DNA of 45,851 bases, from the NCBI RefSeq assembly GCF_021502675.1, contig NZ_JAKFHA010000038.1:16724-62574 (forward strand), written 5' to 3'. Numbering within the stretch: the first letter of the stretch is position 1; the number at the start of each line of letters is the position of its first letter. A program made the position numbers and the translations under genes. The notes beneath the pieces are model-generated. The model had not been told where the DNA came from. It saw nothing but the letters and a program-made list of their open reading frames with translations, and did no database searches. The stretch comes from Yinghuangia soli (GTDB taxonomy: Bacteria; Actinomycetota; Actinomycetes; Streptomycetales; Streptomycetaceae). Below, one piece after another: positions 23,268-32,653 of this stretch.

Positions 23268-24107
23268 TCAGGACGGCCAGTGCGACGGCCGCTCCAGGGC
23301 CGCCGGGAGGCGGGTGCGGGCGTCGCCGCGGGCGGCATTGGCCTGGGGCCGGGTGAGGAAGAGGGCGCCGGTGAGGTCGGCGCCGCTGATGTCCGCGTCG
23401 CGGAAGTCCGCGCCGAGCAGGTCGGCTTGGCGGAGGTCCGCGCCGCGGAGGTCGGCGGCGAGCAGAAGGGCGCCGCGGAGATTGGCCCCGCGCAGGTCGG
23501 CGCCCTTGAGCTTCTTGCCGGCGAGGTCCGCACCGCGGTGGTTGCGGGTCTTGCGGCCGAGCGTGGCGCGGACGAGTTCGCTGGTGCGGCCGAGGAGTTC
23601 GCCGACGACGGCCCGGCGGGAGGGGACGTCGAGGGCGGTGAGCGCCTCGGCGTCGCCGCGGGTCAGGGCGTCGATCTCGTCGCGTACGCGGCGCAGTTCG
23701 GGATGCAGTCGGCGGGCCGCCGGGAGGGTGAGCGCCTCGGTCAGGTACCAGAGGAGCTCGTGCAGCTGCCGCATGACCGGGAAGGCGGCGAACATGCGGC
23801 GGGCGGTGTCGGCATCGCCGCGCCAGGAGCGGCCGCCGAAAGTGTCCTGGGAGATCTTCTGGCCGGCCCCGAAGCAGTCGAAGACGGTGCAGCCGGAGAA
23901 GCCCTTGCCGCGCAGGTCCGTGTGGATCGTGCACAGGTAGTCGGCGGCCAGGTTGGTGCAGGGGCGCCCGGCGGGCTTGTCGGCGGCGAAGTCCGCGGAC
24001 CTGGCGAACGGGAGGGCCACGCAGCAGAGCGCGAAGCAGTTGCCGCAGTCGGCGCGCAGGTCGGCGAGGAGGGGGCGGGGCGGAAGCGCGGGGTCTTGCT
24101 GGGGCAC
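23268..24107 (-). CDS. Pentapeptide-repeat protein with Cys-rich N-terminal domain
   Basis: A 279-residue protein. Residues 15-85 are rich in Cys (DCGNCFALCC, RPCTNL, DYLCTIH, GCTVFDCFG), resembling the metal- or Fe-S-binding cluster region found in some actinobacterial pentapeptide proteins. Residues 90-185 are helical. Residues 190-245 contain about ten A(D/N)LXX pentapeptides (ADLAG, KLKGADLRG, ANLRG, ADLRQADLLGADFRDADIS), which form a right-handed beta-helix. The GTG at 24107 is the most likely start but lacks a clear ribosome-binding site; the frame runs open further upstream. Function unknown; pentapeptide proteins can mimic DNA but this one is cytosolic and otherwise uncharacterised. 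Confidence 0.75.
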   Translation of the reverse strand: MPQQDPALPPRPLLADLRADCGNCFALCCVALPFARSADFAADKPAGRPCTNLAADYLCTIHTDLRGKGFSGCTVFDCFGAGQKISQDTFGGRSWRGDADTARRMFAAFPVMRQLHELLWYLTEALTLPAARRLHPELRRVRDEIDALTRGDAEALTALDVPSRRAVVGELLGRTSELVRATLGRKTRNHRGADLAGKKLKGADLRGANLRGALLLAADLRGADLRQADLLGADFRDADISGADLTGALFLTRPQANAARGDARTRLPAALERPSHWPS

Positions 24108-24135
24108 GGTGCTGGGTACTCGGTTCCGGACGAGA

Positions 24136-24163
24136 GGGGTGTACGGCCGAAACCGTACACCCC
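24136..24163 (-). terminator. Terminator after the secreted-protein gene
   Basis: A perfect 11-bp stem (GGGGTGTACGG / CCGTACACCCC) with a 6-nt loop starts 22 bp past the stop codon of the gene at 24185-24640. Confidence 0.6.
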
Positions 24164-24184
24164 GGTCACCGAAGGTCCGGACCT

Positions 24185-24640
24185 TTAGTTGACCCGCCAG
24201 ACCCGGTACTCCAGGTCGTAGATGCCGTCGTTGCCGCTGAGCCGCTGGGTGCGGTCGCCGAGCGGCGGACCCCACGTCGCGGTGTTGACGTGGAAGCCGC
24301 CGACCTTGTCGTTGCGGCCCGGGTCGCGGTCCCACATCTCGATGTACATCGGTGCGCCGACCGAGTCGAAGTAGAAGACCGGGGTGCGGACCTCCAGGTT
24401 GATCCAGTGGTTGCGGTGCGAGTCGTACGGACCCCACACGGTCGTGCCGTCGACCTTGATGTAGACCTCGTCGACGTCGTTGTTGTCCTGGGTGGCGAGC
24501 ACGATGTACCACCTGAGCTGCACGGCGTAGACGGTCGCGTCCTCGGCGTGCGCGGGGGCGGCCGTGCCGGCCACCAGGCCGAAGGTCGCGGAGAGCGAGA
24601 GCAGCGCGCCGAGCAGCGCACGGCGGATCCTGCGGGACAT
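24185..24640 (-). CDS. Small secreted protein, possibly C2-like
   Basis: A 151-residue precursor with a Sec signal peptide: MSRRIRRALL, hydrophobic core, and AHA-ED cleavage near residue 32. The mature ~120 residues are beta-rich and acidic (DNNDVDEVYIKVDG, YIEMWDRDPGRNDKVGGFHV), somewhat like a calcium-binding C2 fold. The start has TTGGAG 7 nt upstream. It is a single-gene unit with its own terminator. Function unknown. The 301 bp upstream (24641-24941) hold its promoter region, a purine-rich stretch and the terminator of the thiolase gene. Confidence 0.78.
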   Translation of the reverse strand: MSRRIRRALLGALLSLSATFGLVAGTAAPAHAEDATVYAVQLRWYIVLATQDNNDVDEVYIKVDGTTVWGPYDSHRNHWINLEVRTPVFYFDSVGAPMYIEMWDRDPGRNDKVGGFHVNTATWGPPLGDRTQRLSGNDGIYDLEYRVWRVN

Positions 24641-24817
24641 CAGGGCTCCAAGGTCGTCGGGCTGTGGACGCAGACGACTGTTGCGCACGGGATGTCCCGC
24701 CGTCCTGAGCCGACCGACCCGGCTCGGGGCCGGGACATCCGCCCCGGGCGTCCCGGCGGAACAGGGCCGGTACACAGACCGGAGAAGGCAAGAGAAGAGC
24801 AGGAAATCGGCAAGAGA

Positions 24818-24849
24818 AAGGGGTGCGCGGCCGGAGCCGCACACCCCTT
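24818..24849 (-). terminator. Terminator of the thiolase operon
   Basis: A 14-bp stem with one mismatch (AAGGGGTGCGCGGC / GCCGCACACCCCTT) and a CGGA loop lies about 90 bp after the Ltp1-like stop codon. Confidence 0.5.
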
Positions 24850-24941
24850 CCTTCTCGCCTCAGGCCCTCACAACCCTCGGCATCCGCCCCGGGAGACCCT
24901 CACATCCGCCGGGGTGGAGGACTGTCCGCGGTACGGCCGGA

Positions 24942-26141
24942 TCAGAACTGGCCGCGCCGGTACAGGCCCACGACCGCGGCGCCGCCGAGGCCGATGTTGT
25001 GGGTCAGGCCGATCTTGGCGTCCGCGACCTGGCGGGCGTCCGCGAGACCGCGCAGCTGCCAGCTGATCTCGGCGGCCTGGGCGAGGCCGGTGGCGCCCAG
25101 CGGGTGGCCCTTGGAGATCAGGCCGCCGGACGGGTTGACGACCCACTTGCCGCCGTAGGTGGTGGCGCCTTCGGCGATGAGCTTGCCGCCCTCGCCGTCC
25201 GGAGCCATGCCGAGCGCCTCGTAGGTGAGGATCTCGTTGACCGAGAAGCAGTCGTGCAGCTCGATGACGTCGACGTCGTCGATGGTCAGCCCGGACGCGG
25301 CGAAGACCTGCTCGCCGGCGAGGCGCGACATCGGCTTGCCGACCACGTTGATCACCGAGCCGTCGAAGGCCTCGGCGGTGTCGGTGGTCATCGTCTGGGC
25401 GACGATCTCGACGGCCTGGTCCTGCAGGCCGTGCTCGATCACGAAGCGCTCGCTGCACACGATGGCCGCGGCGGCGCCGTCCGAGGTGGGCGAGCACTGG
25501 AACTTGGTGAGCGGCTCGTGGATCTGGCGGGCGCCCAGGATCTCCTCGAGCGAGTACTCGTCCTGGAACTGCGCGTACGGGTTGTTCACCGAGTGCTTGT
25601 GGTTCTTGACCGCGACGAGCGCGAACTGCTCCTCGGTGCTGCCGTAGCGCTCCATGTGCTCGCGGCCCGCGTTGCCGAAGATCTGCGCGGTGGGCGGGGC
25701 CATCACGAAGGGGTACTTCGCGGCCATGATGCCGTAGTGCCGGCCGACCGGGCTGGTGGCGAAGCCGCCGGCGCCCGCGTCGCCGCCCATGGCGCCCTTG
25801 GTCATCTTCTCGAAGCCAAGCGCGAGCACGCAGTCGTTGAGGCCGCCCTGCACGAACTGACGGGCCATCATCAGCGCCGACGAGCCGGTCGCGCAGTTGT
25901 TGTTGACGTTGTAGACCGGGATGCCGCTCAGGCCCAGCTCGTACACGGCGCGCTGGCCCTGGGTGGACGGCCCGAAGCAGTAGCCGACCGCAGCCTGCTC
26001 GACCAGGTCGTACGCGATGCCCGCGTCGGCCAGCGCCTTCTCGCCGGCCTCCTTGGCCATGTCGTAGTACTGCCAGTCCTTGCTTTCCGGCTTCTCGAAC
26101 TTGGTCATGCCGACGCCGACGATGAAGACCTTGTCAGACAC
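24942..26141 (-). CDS. ltp1: Ltp1-like SCP-x thiolase/lipid-transfer protein
   Basis: A 399-residue thiolase of the sterol carrier protein-x group. These act as thiolases or retro-aldolase-type enzymes on branched or steroid acyl-CoA. Nucleophile Cys83 ([10 protein letters not shown]), HDCF (296-299) and GHPLG with His346 are all present; the C-terminal Cys of ordinary thiolases is replaced by HNIGLGG, as in this group. The opening [11 protein letters not shown] and length match Rv2790c (Ltp1) from memory. It lies 47 bp after the FadE34-like gene on the same strand, so both are read from the KstR-type operator at 28469. Which steroid intermediate it cleaves is unknown. Confidence 0.87.
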   Translation of the reverse strand: MSDKVFIVGVGMTKFEKPESKDWQYYDMAKEAGEKALADAGIAYDLVEQAAVGYCFGPSTQGQRAVYELGLSGIPVYNVNNNCATGSSALMMARQFVQGGLNDCVLALGFEKMTKGAMGGDAGAGGFATSPVGRHYGIMAAKYPFVMAPPTAQIFGNAGREHMERYGSTEEQFALVAVKNHKHSVNNPYAQFQDEYSLEEILGARQIHEPLTKFQCSPTSDGAAAAIVCSERFVIEHGLQDQAVEIVAQTMTTDTAEAFDGSVINVVGKPMSRLAGEQVFAASGLTIDDVDVIELHDCFSVNEILTYEALGMAPDGEGGKLIAEGATTYGGKWVVNPSGGLISKGHPLGATGLAQAAEISWQLRGLADARQVADAKIGLTHNIGLGGAAVVGLYRRGQF

Positions 26142-26188
26142 TGCGCTGCCCTCCGGTACCGATGGTCAAATTCCTAGACACGATCAAG

Positions 26189-28390
26189 TTACTTCTCGGA
26201 CGGCGCAGGGTCACGGGGCAGCCCCAGAATCCGCTCGCCGACGACGTTGAGCTGCACCTGCGTGGTGCCCCCCGCGATGGTCAGGCAGCGGCTCATCAGG
26301 AAGCCGAACGACGCCTTCGCGCCCGCCCCTTCGTCCACCGCGCCGAGCGCGCCGAGGATCTCCAGGCTGAGCTCCGACTCGCGCTGCTGGTGCGGCGTGC
26401 CGACCAGCTTGCGGACCGAGGCGCCCGGGCCGGCCTCCAGGCCGGAGATCTGCGCCATCGTGGTGCGCAGCCCGATCAGCGCGAGCGAGGACGCCTCCGC
26501 GATCAGCGCGCCGAGGCGCTCGCGGTAGCCGCCGTCCACGAACTCGCCCGCAGGGCCGGCCACCGCCGCGACCAGGTTCTCGATGCCCGCGCCGAACGAC
26601 GAGTCGGCGCCCATGTGCACGCGCTCGTTGCCCAGCGTGTTGCGGGCCACCTGCCAGCCGCCGTCGACCTCGCCGACCACCATCGAGTCCGGGACGAACA
26701 GGTCCTCGATGAAGATCTCGTTGAACATCGCCAGGCCGCTGATCTCCTTCAGCCCGCGGATGTCCAGGCCGGGCGAGGACATGTCGACGATGAAGTAGGT
26801 CAGGCCGTCGTGCTTCGGCTTCTCCGGCGAGGTGCGGGCCAGCAGGATGCCCCACTCGGACTCCTTGGCCCGCGAGGTCCACACCTTCTGGCCGTTGATC
26901 AGCCAGCCGCCCTCGACCTTGGTGGCCCGGGTGGACAGCGACGCCAGGTCGGAGCCGGCGCCCGGCTCGGAGAACATCTGGCACCACTGGAAGTCGCCGC
27001 GCAGCGTGGTGAGCGCGAACTTCTCCTGCTGCTCGGGAGTGCCGTACGCGAGGACCGAGGGCAGCACCCAGTTGCCCATCGTGATGTCCTTCAGGCGCAC
27101 CCCGGCGGCCTTCATCTCCTGCTGGATGACCAACTGCTCGATGGGGCCGGCGCCCAGGCCGTACGGCGCGGGCAGGTACGGCGCCGCGTAGCCGGTCGGG
27201 GCCAGCGCGATGCGCGCCTCGTCGGCGTTCTTGCCGACCGCGGGGGCGATGCCCTCGCGGATCCGCTCGCGCAGCGCGTCGGCGCCTTCCGGCAGGTCGA
27301 GGACCAGCTCGCGGCGCGCCCCCTGGACCGCCAGTTCGGTGACCCGCAGCTTGTGCGCGCTGCCCGGGCCGGCGTACTGGCGCAGCGTCATGGCCCGGCG
27401 CAGGTAGATGTGCGCGTCGTGTTCCCAGGTGAAGCCGATGCCGCCGAGGATCTGCACGCAGTCCTTGGTGGTGGTGAACGCGGCCTCGATGGCGTACGTC
27501 GCGGCGATGGCGGCGGCCAGCCCGCGGGTGGCCGGGTCCTCGCCGATCGCGCGGGCGGCGTCCCAGGTGACCGCGCGGGACTGCTCGACGCGGACCAGCA
27601 TGTCGGCGCACATGTGCTTGACGGCCTGGAACTGCCCGATCGGCCGGCCGAACTGCTCGCGCACCTTCGCGTACTCGGTCGCGCACTCGAGCGCCCAGGT
27701 GGCCACGCCGACGGCCTCGGCGGACAGCAGGACGGAGGCGTAGTCGCGGACCAGAGCGGTGTCCACGGCCAGGACGCGCGAGGCGGGGACGGTGACGCCC
27801 TCCAGCGCGACCTGCGCGCTGCGGCGCGTCGGGTCGACGCTCTTGAGCTCGCCGATCGCCGCGTCCGCGGCGTCCAGCACGAACCACAGGTCCGGACCGT
27901 CTTCCTGGCGGGCCGTCAGCACCAGCAGGTCGGCGTTCGTGGCGCCGAGCACCGGCTTGGCGGCGCCGGAGACGGTGAAACCGCCGTCCGCGGCGGCCGC
28001 GGTGAGGCTGCCGGGCTCCAGCGCGATGGCGGCGATGGCGGCGCCCTCCGCGATGCCGGGCAGCAGTTCCTTGGCGAGCTCCGCGGACGACGAGGCGCCG
28101 ATGACCGCGGAGGCCAGCACGGTCGGCAGGAACGGGCCGGGGAGTATGCCCTGGCCGGCCTGCTCCAGCGCGACCGCGGCCTCCACCAGGCCGTAGCCGG
28201 CGCCGCCGTGCTCCTCGGCGATGTGCATGCCCAGCAGGCCCTGCTCGGCCAGGCCCGCCCAGTACGCGGGACGCTGCTCGGCCTCCGCCTCCAGGGCGCG
28301 GCGTACCTCGCCGATCGGTGAAACGCGTTGCACCCACCCGCGCACCGACTCCTCGAGTGCCCGGTGCTCCTCCGTGATACCGATCGCCAT
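26189..28390 (-). CDS. fadE34: FadE34/ChsE3-like fused two-domain acyl-CoA dehydrogenase
   Basis: A 733-residue FAD enzyme made of two acyl-CoA dehydrogenase halves in one chain, as in FadE34 (ChsE3), which dehydrogenates steroid side-chain CoA esters with the carboxyl at C24. The N-half has VREQFGRPIGQFQAVKH and QILGGIGFTWEHDAHIYL; the C-half has WCQMFSEPGAGSDLASL, INGQKVWTSRA, NERVHMG and a C-terminal TIAGGTTQVQL. These match my recall of Rv3573c. In M. tuberculosis that gene is next to kstR; here it is 12 kb away. The start at 28390 has GGAGAGG 6 nt upstream; the longer frame has none. A KstR-type site lies 79 bp upstream. Confidence 0.9.
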   Translation of the reverse strand: MAIGITEEHRALEESVRGWVQRVSPIGEVRRALEAEAEQRPAYWAGLAEQGLLGMHIAEEHGGAGYGLVEAAVALEQAGQGILPGPFLPTVLASAVIGASSSAELAKELLPGIAEGAAIAAIALEPGSLTAAAADGGFTVSGAAKPVLGATNADLLVLTARQEDGPDLWFVLDAADAAIGELKSVDPTRRSAQVALEGVTVPASRVLAVDTALVRDYASVLLSAEAVGVATWALECATEYAKVREQFGRPIGQFQAVKHMCADMLVRVEQSRAVTWDAARAIGEDPATRGLAAAIAATYAIEAAFTTTKDCVQILGGIGFTWEHDAHIYLRRAMTLRQYAGPGSAHKLRVTELAVQGARRELVLDLPEGADALRERIREGIAPAVGKNADEARIALAPTGYAAPYLPAPYGLGAGPIEQLVIQQEMKAAGVRLKDITMGNWVLPSVLAYGTPEQQEKFALTTLRGDFQWCQMFSEPGAGSDLASLSTRATKVEGGWLINGQKVWTSRAKESEWGILLARTSPEKPKHDGLTYFIVDMSSPGLDIRGLKEISGLAMFNEIFIEDLFVPDSMVVGEVDGGWQVARNTLGNERVHMGADSSFGAGIENLVAAVAGPAGEFVDGGYRERLGALIAEASSLALIGLRTTMAQISGLEAGPGASVRKLVGTPHQQRESELSLEILGALGAVDEGAGAKASFGFLMSRCLTIAGGTTQVQLNVVGERILGLPRDPAPSEK

Positions 28391-28468
28391 GGTGCCCTCT
28401 CCACTTGCTCTCGCTGCACGTGCGTACCTGCGAGGCGTCCTGAAAATGCCTGACCGTCGTCGCGATAG

Positions 28469-28482
28469 TAGAACGCGTTTCA
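28469..28482. promoter_or_regulatory. KstR-type operator (fadE34/ltp1; methyltransferase divergent)
   Basis: TAGAACGCGTTTCA fits TNNAACNNGTTNNA fully. It is 79 bp upstream of the FadE34-like start and 140 bp upstream of the divergent methyltransferase gene. Confidence 0.75.
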
Positions 28483-28564
28483 CTTGTTGGGGAGTGCCGG
28501 AAGTCCTCCGCACGCCGGATGTGGCCCTCGACACGGCAGCCGCTCCCCCGCTGCGGCAGGATGA

Positions 28565-29278
<714 letters not shown>

Positions 29279-29327
29279 GCCCGCGTCACCCCTGCACCGC
29301 CACTGCACCACCACTGCCTCGTCGCCA

Positions 29328-29369
29328 CGTCGACATTCCGTCCTGCCGCCGCTTGGCGGTATGTCGACG
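29328..29369. terminator. Stem-loop after the methyltransferase gene
   Basis: CGTCGACATTCCG and CGGTATGTCGACG form a 13-bp stem with one mismatch and a 16-nt loop that can pair further. It lies 50 bp after the stop codon. Confidence 0.5.
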
Positions 29370-29475
29370 GGCGGCGAGGGAAGTGCCGCAAACATCAACT
29401 AAGCCAGTGACACGGCCCGGTCGGAAGCGGGAAACTATGTGCCCCGACGAGGTCCGTATCTGACGGGGATCCGAA

Positions 29476-31293
29476 ATGGCCGAGGGCGAACACAACGAGC
29501 GGGTCTGGGACCCGGCGACCCGTCGCTGGGTGACCCGTCCGGCTCCCGACCGACCGACCGCGGACCAGCCGACGGCCGAAGCGCCGACCCAGGCAGGCCC
29601 CGCGGACCCGGCGGTCCCGGGCGCCGCGCACGGTGATCCGGACGAACTGCCCAACCCCTTTGCACCGCGCCCGCCGAGCAACCCGAGCAACCCGGGTGCC
29701 CCCGGCGGGTCCGGCCGCCCGCCCGCCCCGGGCACCCCGCCCGCCGGGCCGCGGGCCCCGGGCGGTCCTCCTCCGCGCCCGGCGCACGCCCCTGACGTGC
29801 ACCTCGCGCCCACCCGCCTGACGCCGCACGCCCCGGCAGCCGGCGGCACCCCGCAGAACCCGCGTCCGGCAAACGCCCCGGCGCCGATCCCGCCCCGGTC
29901 CCCGCAAACCGGCCCCGGTCCGGGATCCGCGGCACCGCCCGCGGGCGGCCCTTCCGGAGTGCACGGGCAACCCACCGAGCTGCGCCCCTCGGGTCCGCAG
30001 GGTCCCGCGGCTCCGCAGGGTCCGCACGGGCCCCGGCAGCCGCAGTCCGGGCCTCCACCCGGCGGCGCTCCCGGCGTGCACGACCGGCCCACCGCACCGC
30101 GCGCGATCGACCAGCGCGCCGCCAAGCCCGCCCTCGGCCCCGGCGCCCCCGGGCCGTTGGCGCTGCCCTCCGGTGCAGGCGGGGCACCCGGTCCTCTCAT
30201 ACCCGGCGATGTCGCGGACGGCAGCGGCGACGAAATGGCGCCCGGCTGGTTCGCGCGCAGCCAGGAGCCGCCGCGCATGCCGCGCGGGGCGACCTTCGCG
30301 GACGCCGCGGCAGGCCCGCGCACCCCGCCGCGCGGCACCCCCTCGGGTCCCGGCGCGCCGACCGGCCCGCCGCGCTCGGGAACTCCCGCCCACGGGACGC
30401 CCGGTCCGTTCACCCCGCCGCACGGCACACCCGGCCCCTTCACTCCCCCGCACGGCACCCCGGGTGCGTTCTCCGCCCCCGGCCAGGCGACCGCCGCGCG
30501 GATGCCCGCGGCACCCGGCGTGTGGGCGCCGATCCCCCCGGCCGGACCCGGCATCCACCAACCCGCCCGTGGGGCAGGCGAATCCGACGACGGGCGGCTC
30601 CGCACCCTTGCCTTGATCACCGCGATCGTGGTGCTGCTCGCCGCCGCCGCGACCGTCGTCGTGATGCGCCCCTGGCACAAGGACAACACCGCAAAGGTCG
30701 CCGACTCGTCACCGCCTGTCCCCGGGCCGACCGGCCGGACCACCCCAGGGGCGAACCCGACGAGCGCCGGTCTCGCGCCGGGCGGCGGAACACCGTCCGG
30801 CACCGGCGGTTCGGCATCCGCGACCGCCTCCCCGTCCGCCTCGCCCAGTGCCGATCCGGCCACCCAGGCCGGTGCGCTCAGCAACCTGCTGGGCCGCAGC
30901 GGCACTTCGCGGCAGTCGGTCATCGACGCGGTCAACGCGGCGGAAGGCTGCAGCTCGCTGACCGCCGCACACGACGCCCTGGTGCGTGCCGGAGACGCCC
31001 GTAGGGCGTTGCTCACCGAACTGGACACGCTACGCTTCGACGCGCTGCCGAACCTGTCGCCCGCGCTCGAGCAACTGCGGACCGCCTGGCGGGAGTCCGC
31101 AAGCGCGGACGACGAGTACGCCAAGTGGGCCGCGGCGCAGGCCTCGGACGGCTGCGGCGCCGGGGATTCGTTCAAGGCCGCGGGCGACCTCGCGAGCGGC
31201 CGGGCGACGGCCGCCAAGCAGGCGTTCGTCCGGGCCTGGAACCCGGTCGCGACCGACTTCGCACTGCCGACGAGGACCGAGCTTGCCATCTGA
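29476..31293 (+). CDS. Proline-rich single-pass membrane protein
   Basis: A 605-residue protein. Residues 1-370 are Pro/Gly/Ala-rich with repeated TPP/HGTPGPF units (three near-identical copies about residues 310-335) and no signal peptide, so they are expected in the cytoplasm. A single transmembrane helix lies at about 376-396 (LALITAIVVLLAAAATVVVM). A Gly/Ser/Thr linker follows, then an external helical domain (about 460-605) containing two Cys residues that could form a disulphide. The layout resembles actinobacterial envelope proteins with proline-rich cytoplasmic regions. Function unknown. The amidase gene overlaps its end by 11 bp, so both act in the cell envelope. Confidence 0.75.
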   Translation: MAEGEHNERVWDPATRRWVTRPAPDRPTADQPTAEAPTQAGPADPAVPGAAHGDPDELPNPFAPRPPSNPSNPGAPGGSGRPPAPGTPPAGPRAPGGPPPRPAHAPDVHLAPTRLTPHAPAAGGTPQNPRPANAPAPIPPRSPQTGPGPGSAAPPAGGPSGVHGQPTELRPSGPQGPAAPQGPHGPRQPQSGPPPGGAPGVHDRPTAPRAIDQRAAKPALGPGAPGPLALPSGAGGAPGPLIPGDVADGSGDEMAPGWFARSQEPPRMPRGATFADAAAGPRTPPRGTPSGPGAPTGPPRSGTPAHGTPGPFTPPHGTPGPFTPPHGTPGAFSAPGQATAARMPAAPGVWAPIPPAGPGIHQPARGAGESDDGRLRTLALITAIVVLLAAAATVVVMRPWHKDNTAKVADSSPPVPGPTGRTTPGANPTSAGLAPGGGTPSGTGGSASATASPSASPSADPATQAGALSNLLGRSGTSRQSVIDAVNAAEGCSSLTAAHDALVRAGDARRALLTELDTLRFDALPNLSPALEQLRTAWRESASADDEYAKWAAAQASDGCGAGDSFKAAGDLASGRATAAKQAFVRAWNPVATDFALPTRTELAI

Positions 31294-32362
31294 TCCGTGG
31301 GAGCCATGGGACAGCCCGCCTGCCCCCAGGCGGCGGGACCGCGCGCAGCAAGACGCGGACCGGCGGCGTACCCGCACGACCGTGGCGGTCGCGCTCGGCG
31401 TCCTGGCGCTGCTCGCCGGCACCGCGGTCGCGGTCGGCTGGCCGGACGGCGGCGGGACGAGCATCACGTCCGCAGGCAGCAGTTCGGCGGACGGGTCCGC
31501 GGCCGGTCCCGGCACCGGCCCGGGGACCGGCACCGGCCCGACCGCGGAGATCCTGCCCACCGGCGGCGGCGCCACCGCGCCGCTCCCCGGACCGCCCGCC
31601 ACCGCGGTCGGCCCCGGTTCGGACGTCGGCGGGGCCACACCGGGTACCGCCACGACCCGTGCCGTACCGCCGGGCACGGGGACCAAGCCGCTGACCGGGA
31701 AGACCGTGGTCATCGACCCCGGGCACAACCCGGGCAACACCCGGCACACCGCCGAGATCAACCGGCAGGTCGAGGCGGGCGGCTTCAAGAAGGAATGCGA
31801 CACGACCGGGACCGAGACCAACGCCGGGTACAGCGAGGCGAAGTTCACCCTGGACGTCGCGGCCCGGGCCCGCGAGGCGCTGACCGCGATGGGCGCCCGG
31901 GTGCTCTTCACCTGGGACGGCGACCGGGCCTACGGGCCCTGCGTGGACGAGCGGGCCCGGATCGGCAACGCCGCCAAGGCCGATGCCGTGGTGTCCATCC
32001 ACGGCGACGGCGCCTCGGCGAGCGGCACCGGCTTCCACGTGATCGTCCCGTCCGAGGTGCGCAGCGGCGGCACGGACACCCGGCCGATCATGGCTCCGTC
32101 GCGGGCCCTGGGCGATGCGCTGGCCCAGGCGTTCGCGCAGGCCACCGGGGCCCGTCCGGCGAACTACGTCGGGCAGAACGGCATCGACGTCCGGGGCGAC
32201 CTGGGCGGCCTCAATCTGTCCACGGTGCCCAAGGTCTTCATCGAGTGCGGCAACATGCGCAACTCGGTCGACGCGGCCCGCATGTCGGACCCGGCCTGGC
32301 GCCAGAAGGCCGCCGAGGGCATCGCGAACGGCATCCGCGACCACCTGACGAAGGGGACCTGA
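31283..32362 (+). CDS. Membrane-anchored N-acetylmuramoyl-L-alanine amidase (Amidase_3)
   Basis: A 359-residue zinc amidase that cleaves the stem peptide from peptidoglycan. The start is TTG at 31283, 6 nt after GAGGA and inside the last codons of the preceding gene; no better start exists between the genes in this frame. Residues 33-52 form a signal anchor, followed by a Gly/Pro/Thr-rich linker to about 135. The catalytic domain has VVIDPGHNPGN (zinc His), VSIHGDGA (second His) and the C-terminal VFIECGNMRN with the catalytic Glu. The missing middle Glu ligand should be the E in the TAEINRQVE segment. It is translationally linked to the proline-rich protein, suggesting a shared septal or sporulation role. 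Confidence 0.85.
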   Translation: MPSDPWEPWDSPPAPRRRDRAQQDADRRRTRTTVAVALGVLALLAGTAVAVGWPDGGGTSITSAGSSSADGSAAGPGTGPGTGTGPTAEILPTGGGATAPLPGPPATAVGPGSDVGGATPGTATTRAVPPGTGTKPLTGKTVVIDPGHNPGNTRHTAEINRQVEAGGFKKECDTTGTETNAGYSEAKFTLDVAARAREALTAMGARVLFTWDGDRAYGPCVDERARIGNAAKADAVVSIHGDGASASGTGFHVIVPSEVRSGGTDTRPIMAPSRALGDALAQAFAQATGARPANYVGQNGIDVRGDLGGLNLSTVPKVFIECGNMRNSVDAARMSDPAWRQKAAEGIANGIRDHLTKGT

Positions 32363-32393
32363 CCGCCACTTCTTCCCTTGTCCGGCGCACCAC

Positions 32394-32420
32394 CGCCCCT
32401 GCGCACCGCGCGCAGGGGCG
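32394..32420 (+). terminator. Terminator after the amidase gene
   Basis: A perfect 11-bp stem (CGCCCCTGCGC / GCGCAGGGGCG) with a 5-nt loop begins 32 bp after the stop. The rest of the 291-bp gap to the next gene also has two direct copies of CGGCAYCGCAGCAC (about 32453-32483). Confidence 0.5.
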
Positions 32421-32653
32421 CTGCCCCGCCGCACCGCGGCGGTACAGCACCCGGCACCGCAGCACACGGCATCGCAGCACCATCGCAATCCCGGGCGCCC
32501 GGACCTGCCCCGCCGCACACGGCCGACCGCACTTCGGCCGCGTCCCGGCTCCGCAGTATCGGCACGGCATGCGTTCGACCGCCGTACGGGCCGCCGCGGG
32601 GTGTTTCCGGAACCGTTCGCGTCCACGTCCCCATCGCGACCCAGAGGAGCATC

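Noticed and set aside
23268-24842. Longer form of the pentapeptide gene running to 24842
   Set aside because: The extra 245 codons overlap the secreted-protein gene, cross its terminator hairpin and are low-complexity Arg/Gly/Pro typical of shadow frames.
32453-32483. Repeat pair CGGCAYCGCAGCAC as a CRISPR or repeat array
   Set aside because: Only two short copies with no regular spacers.
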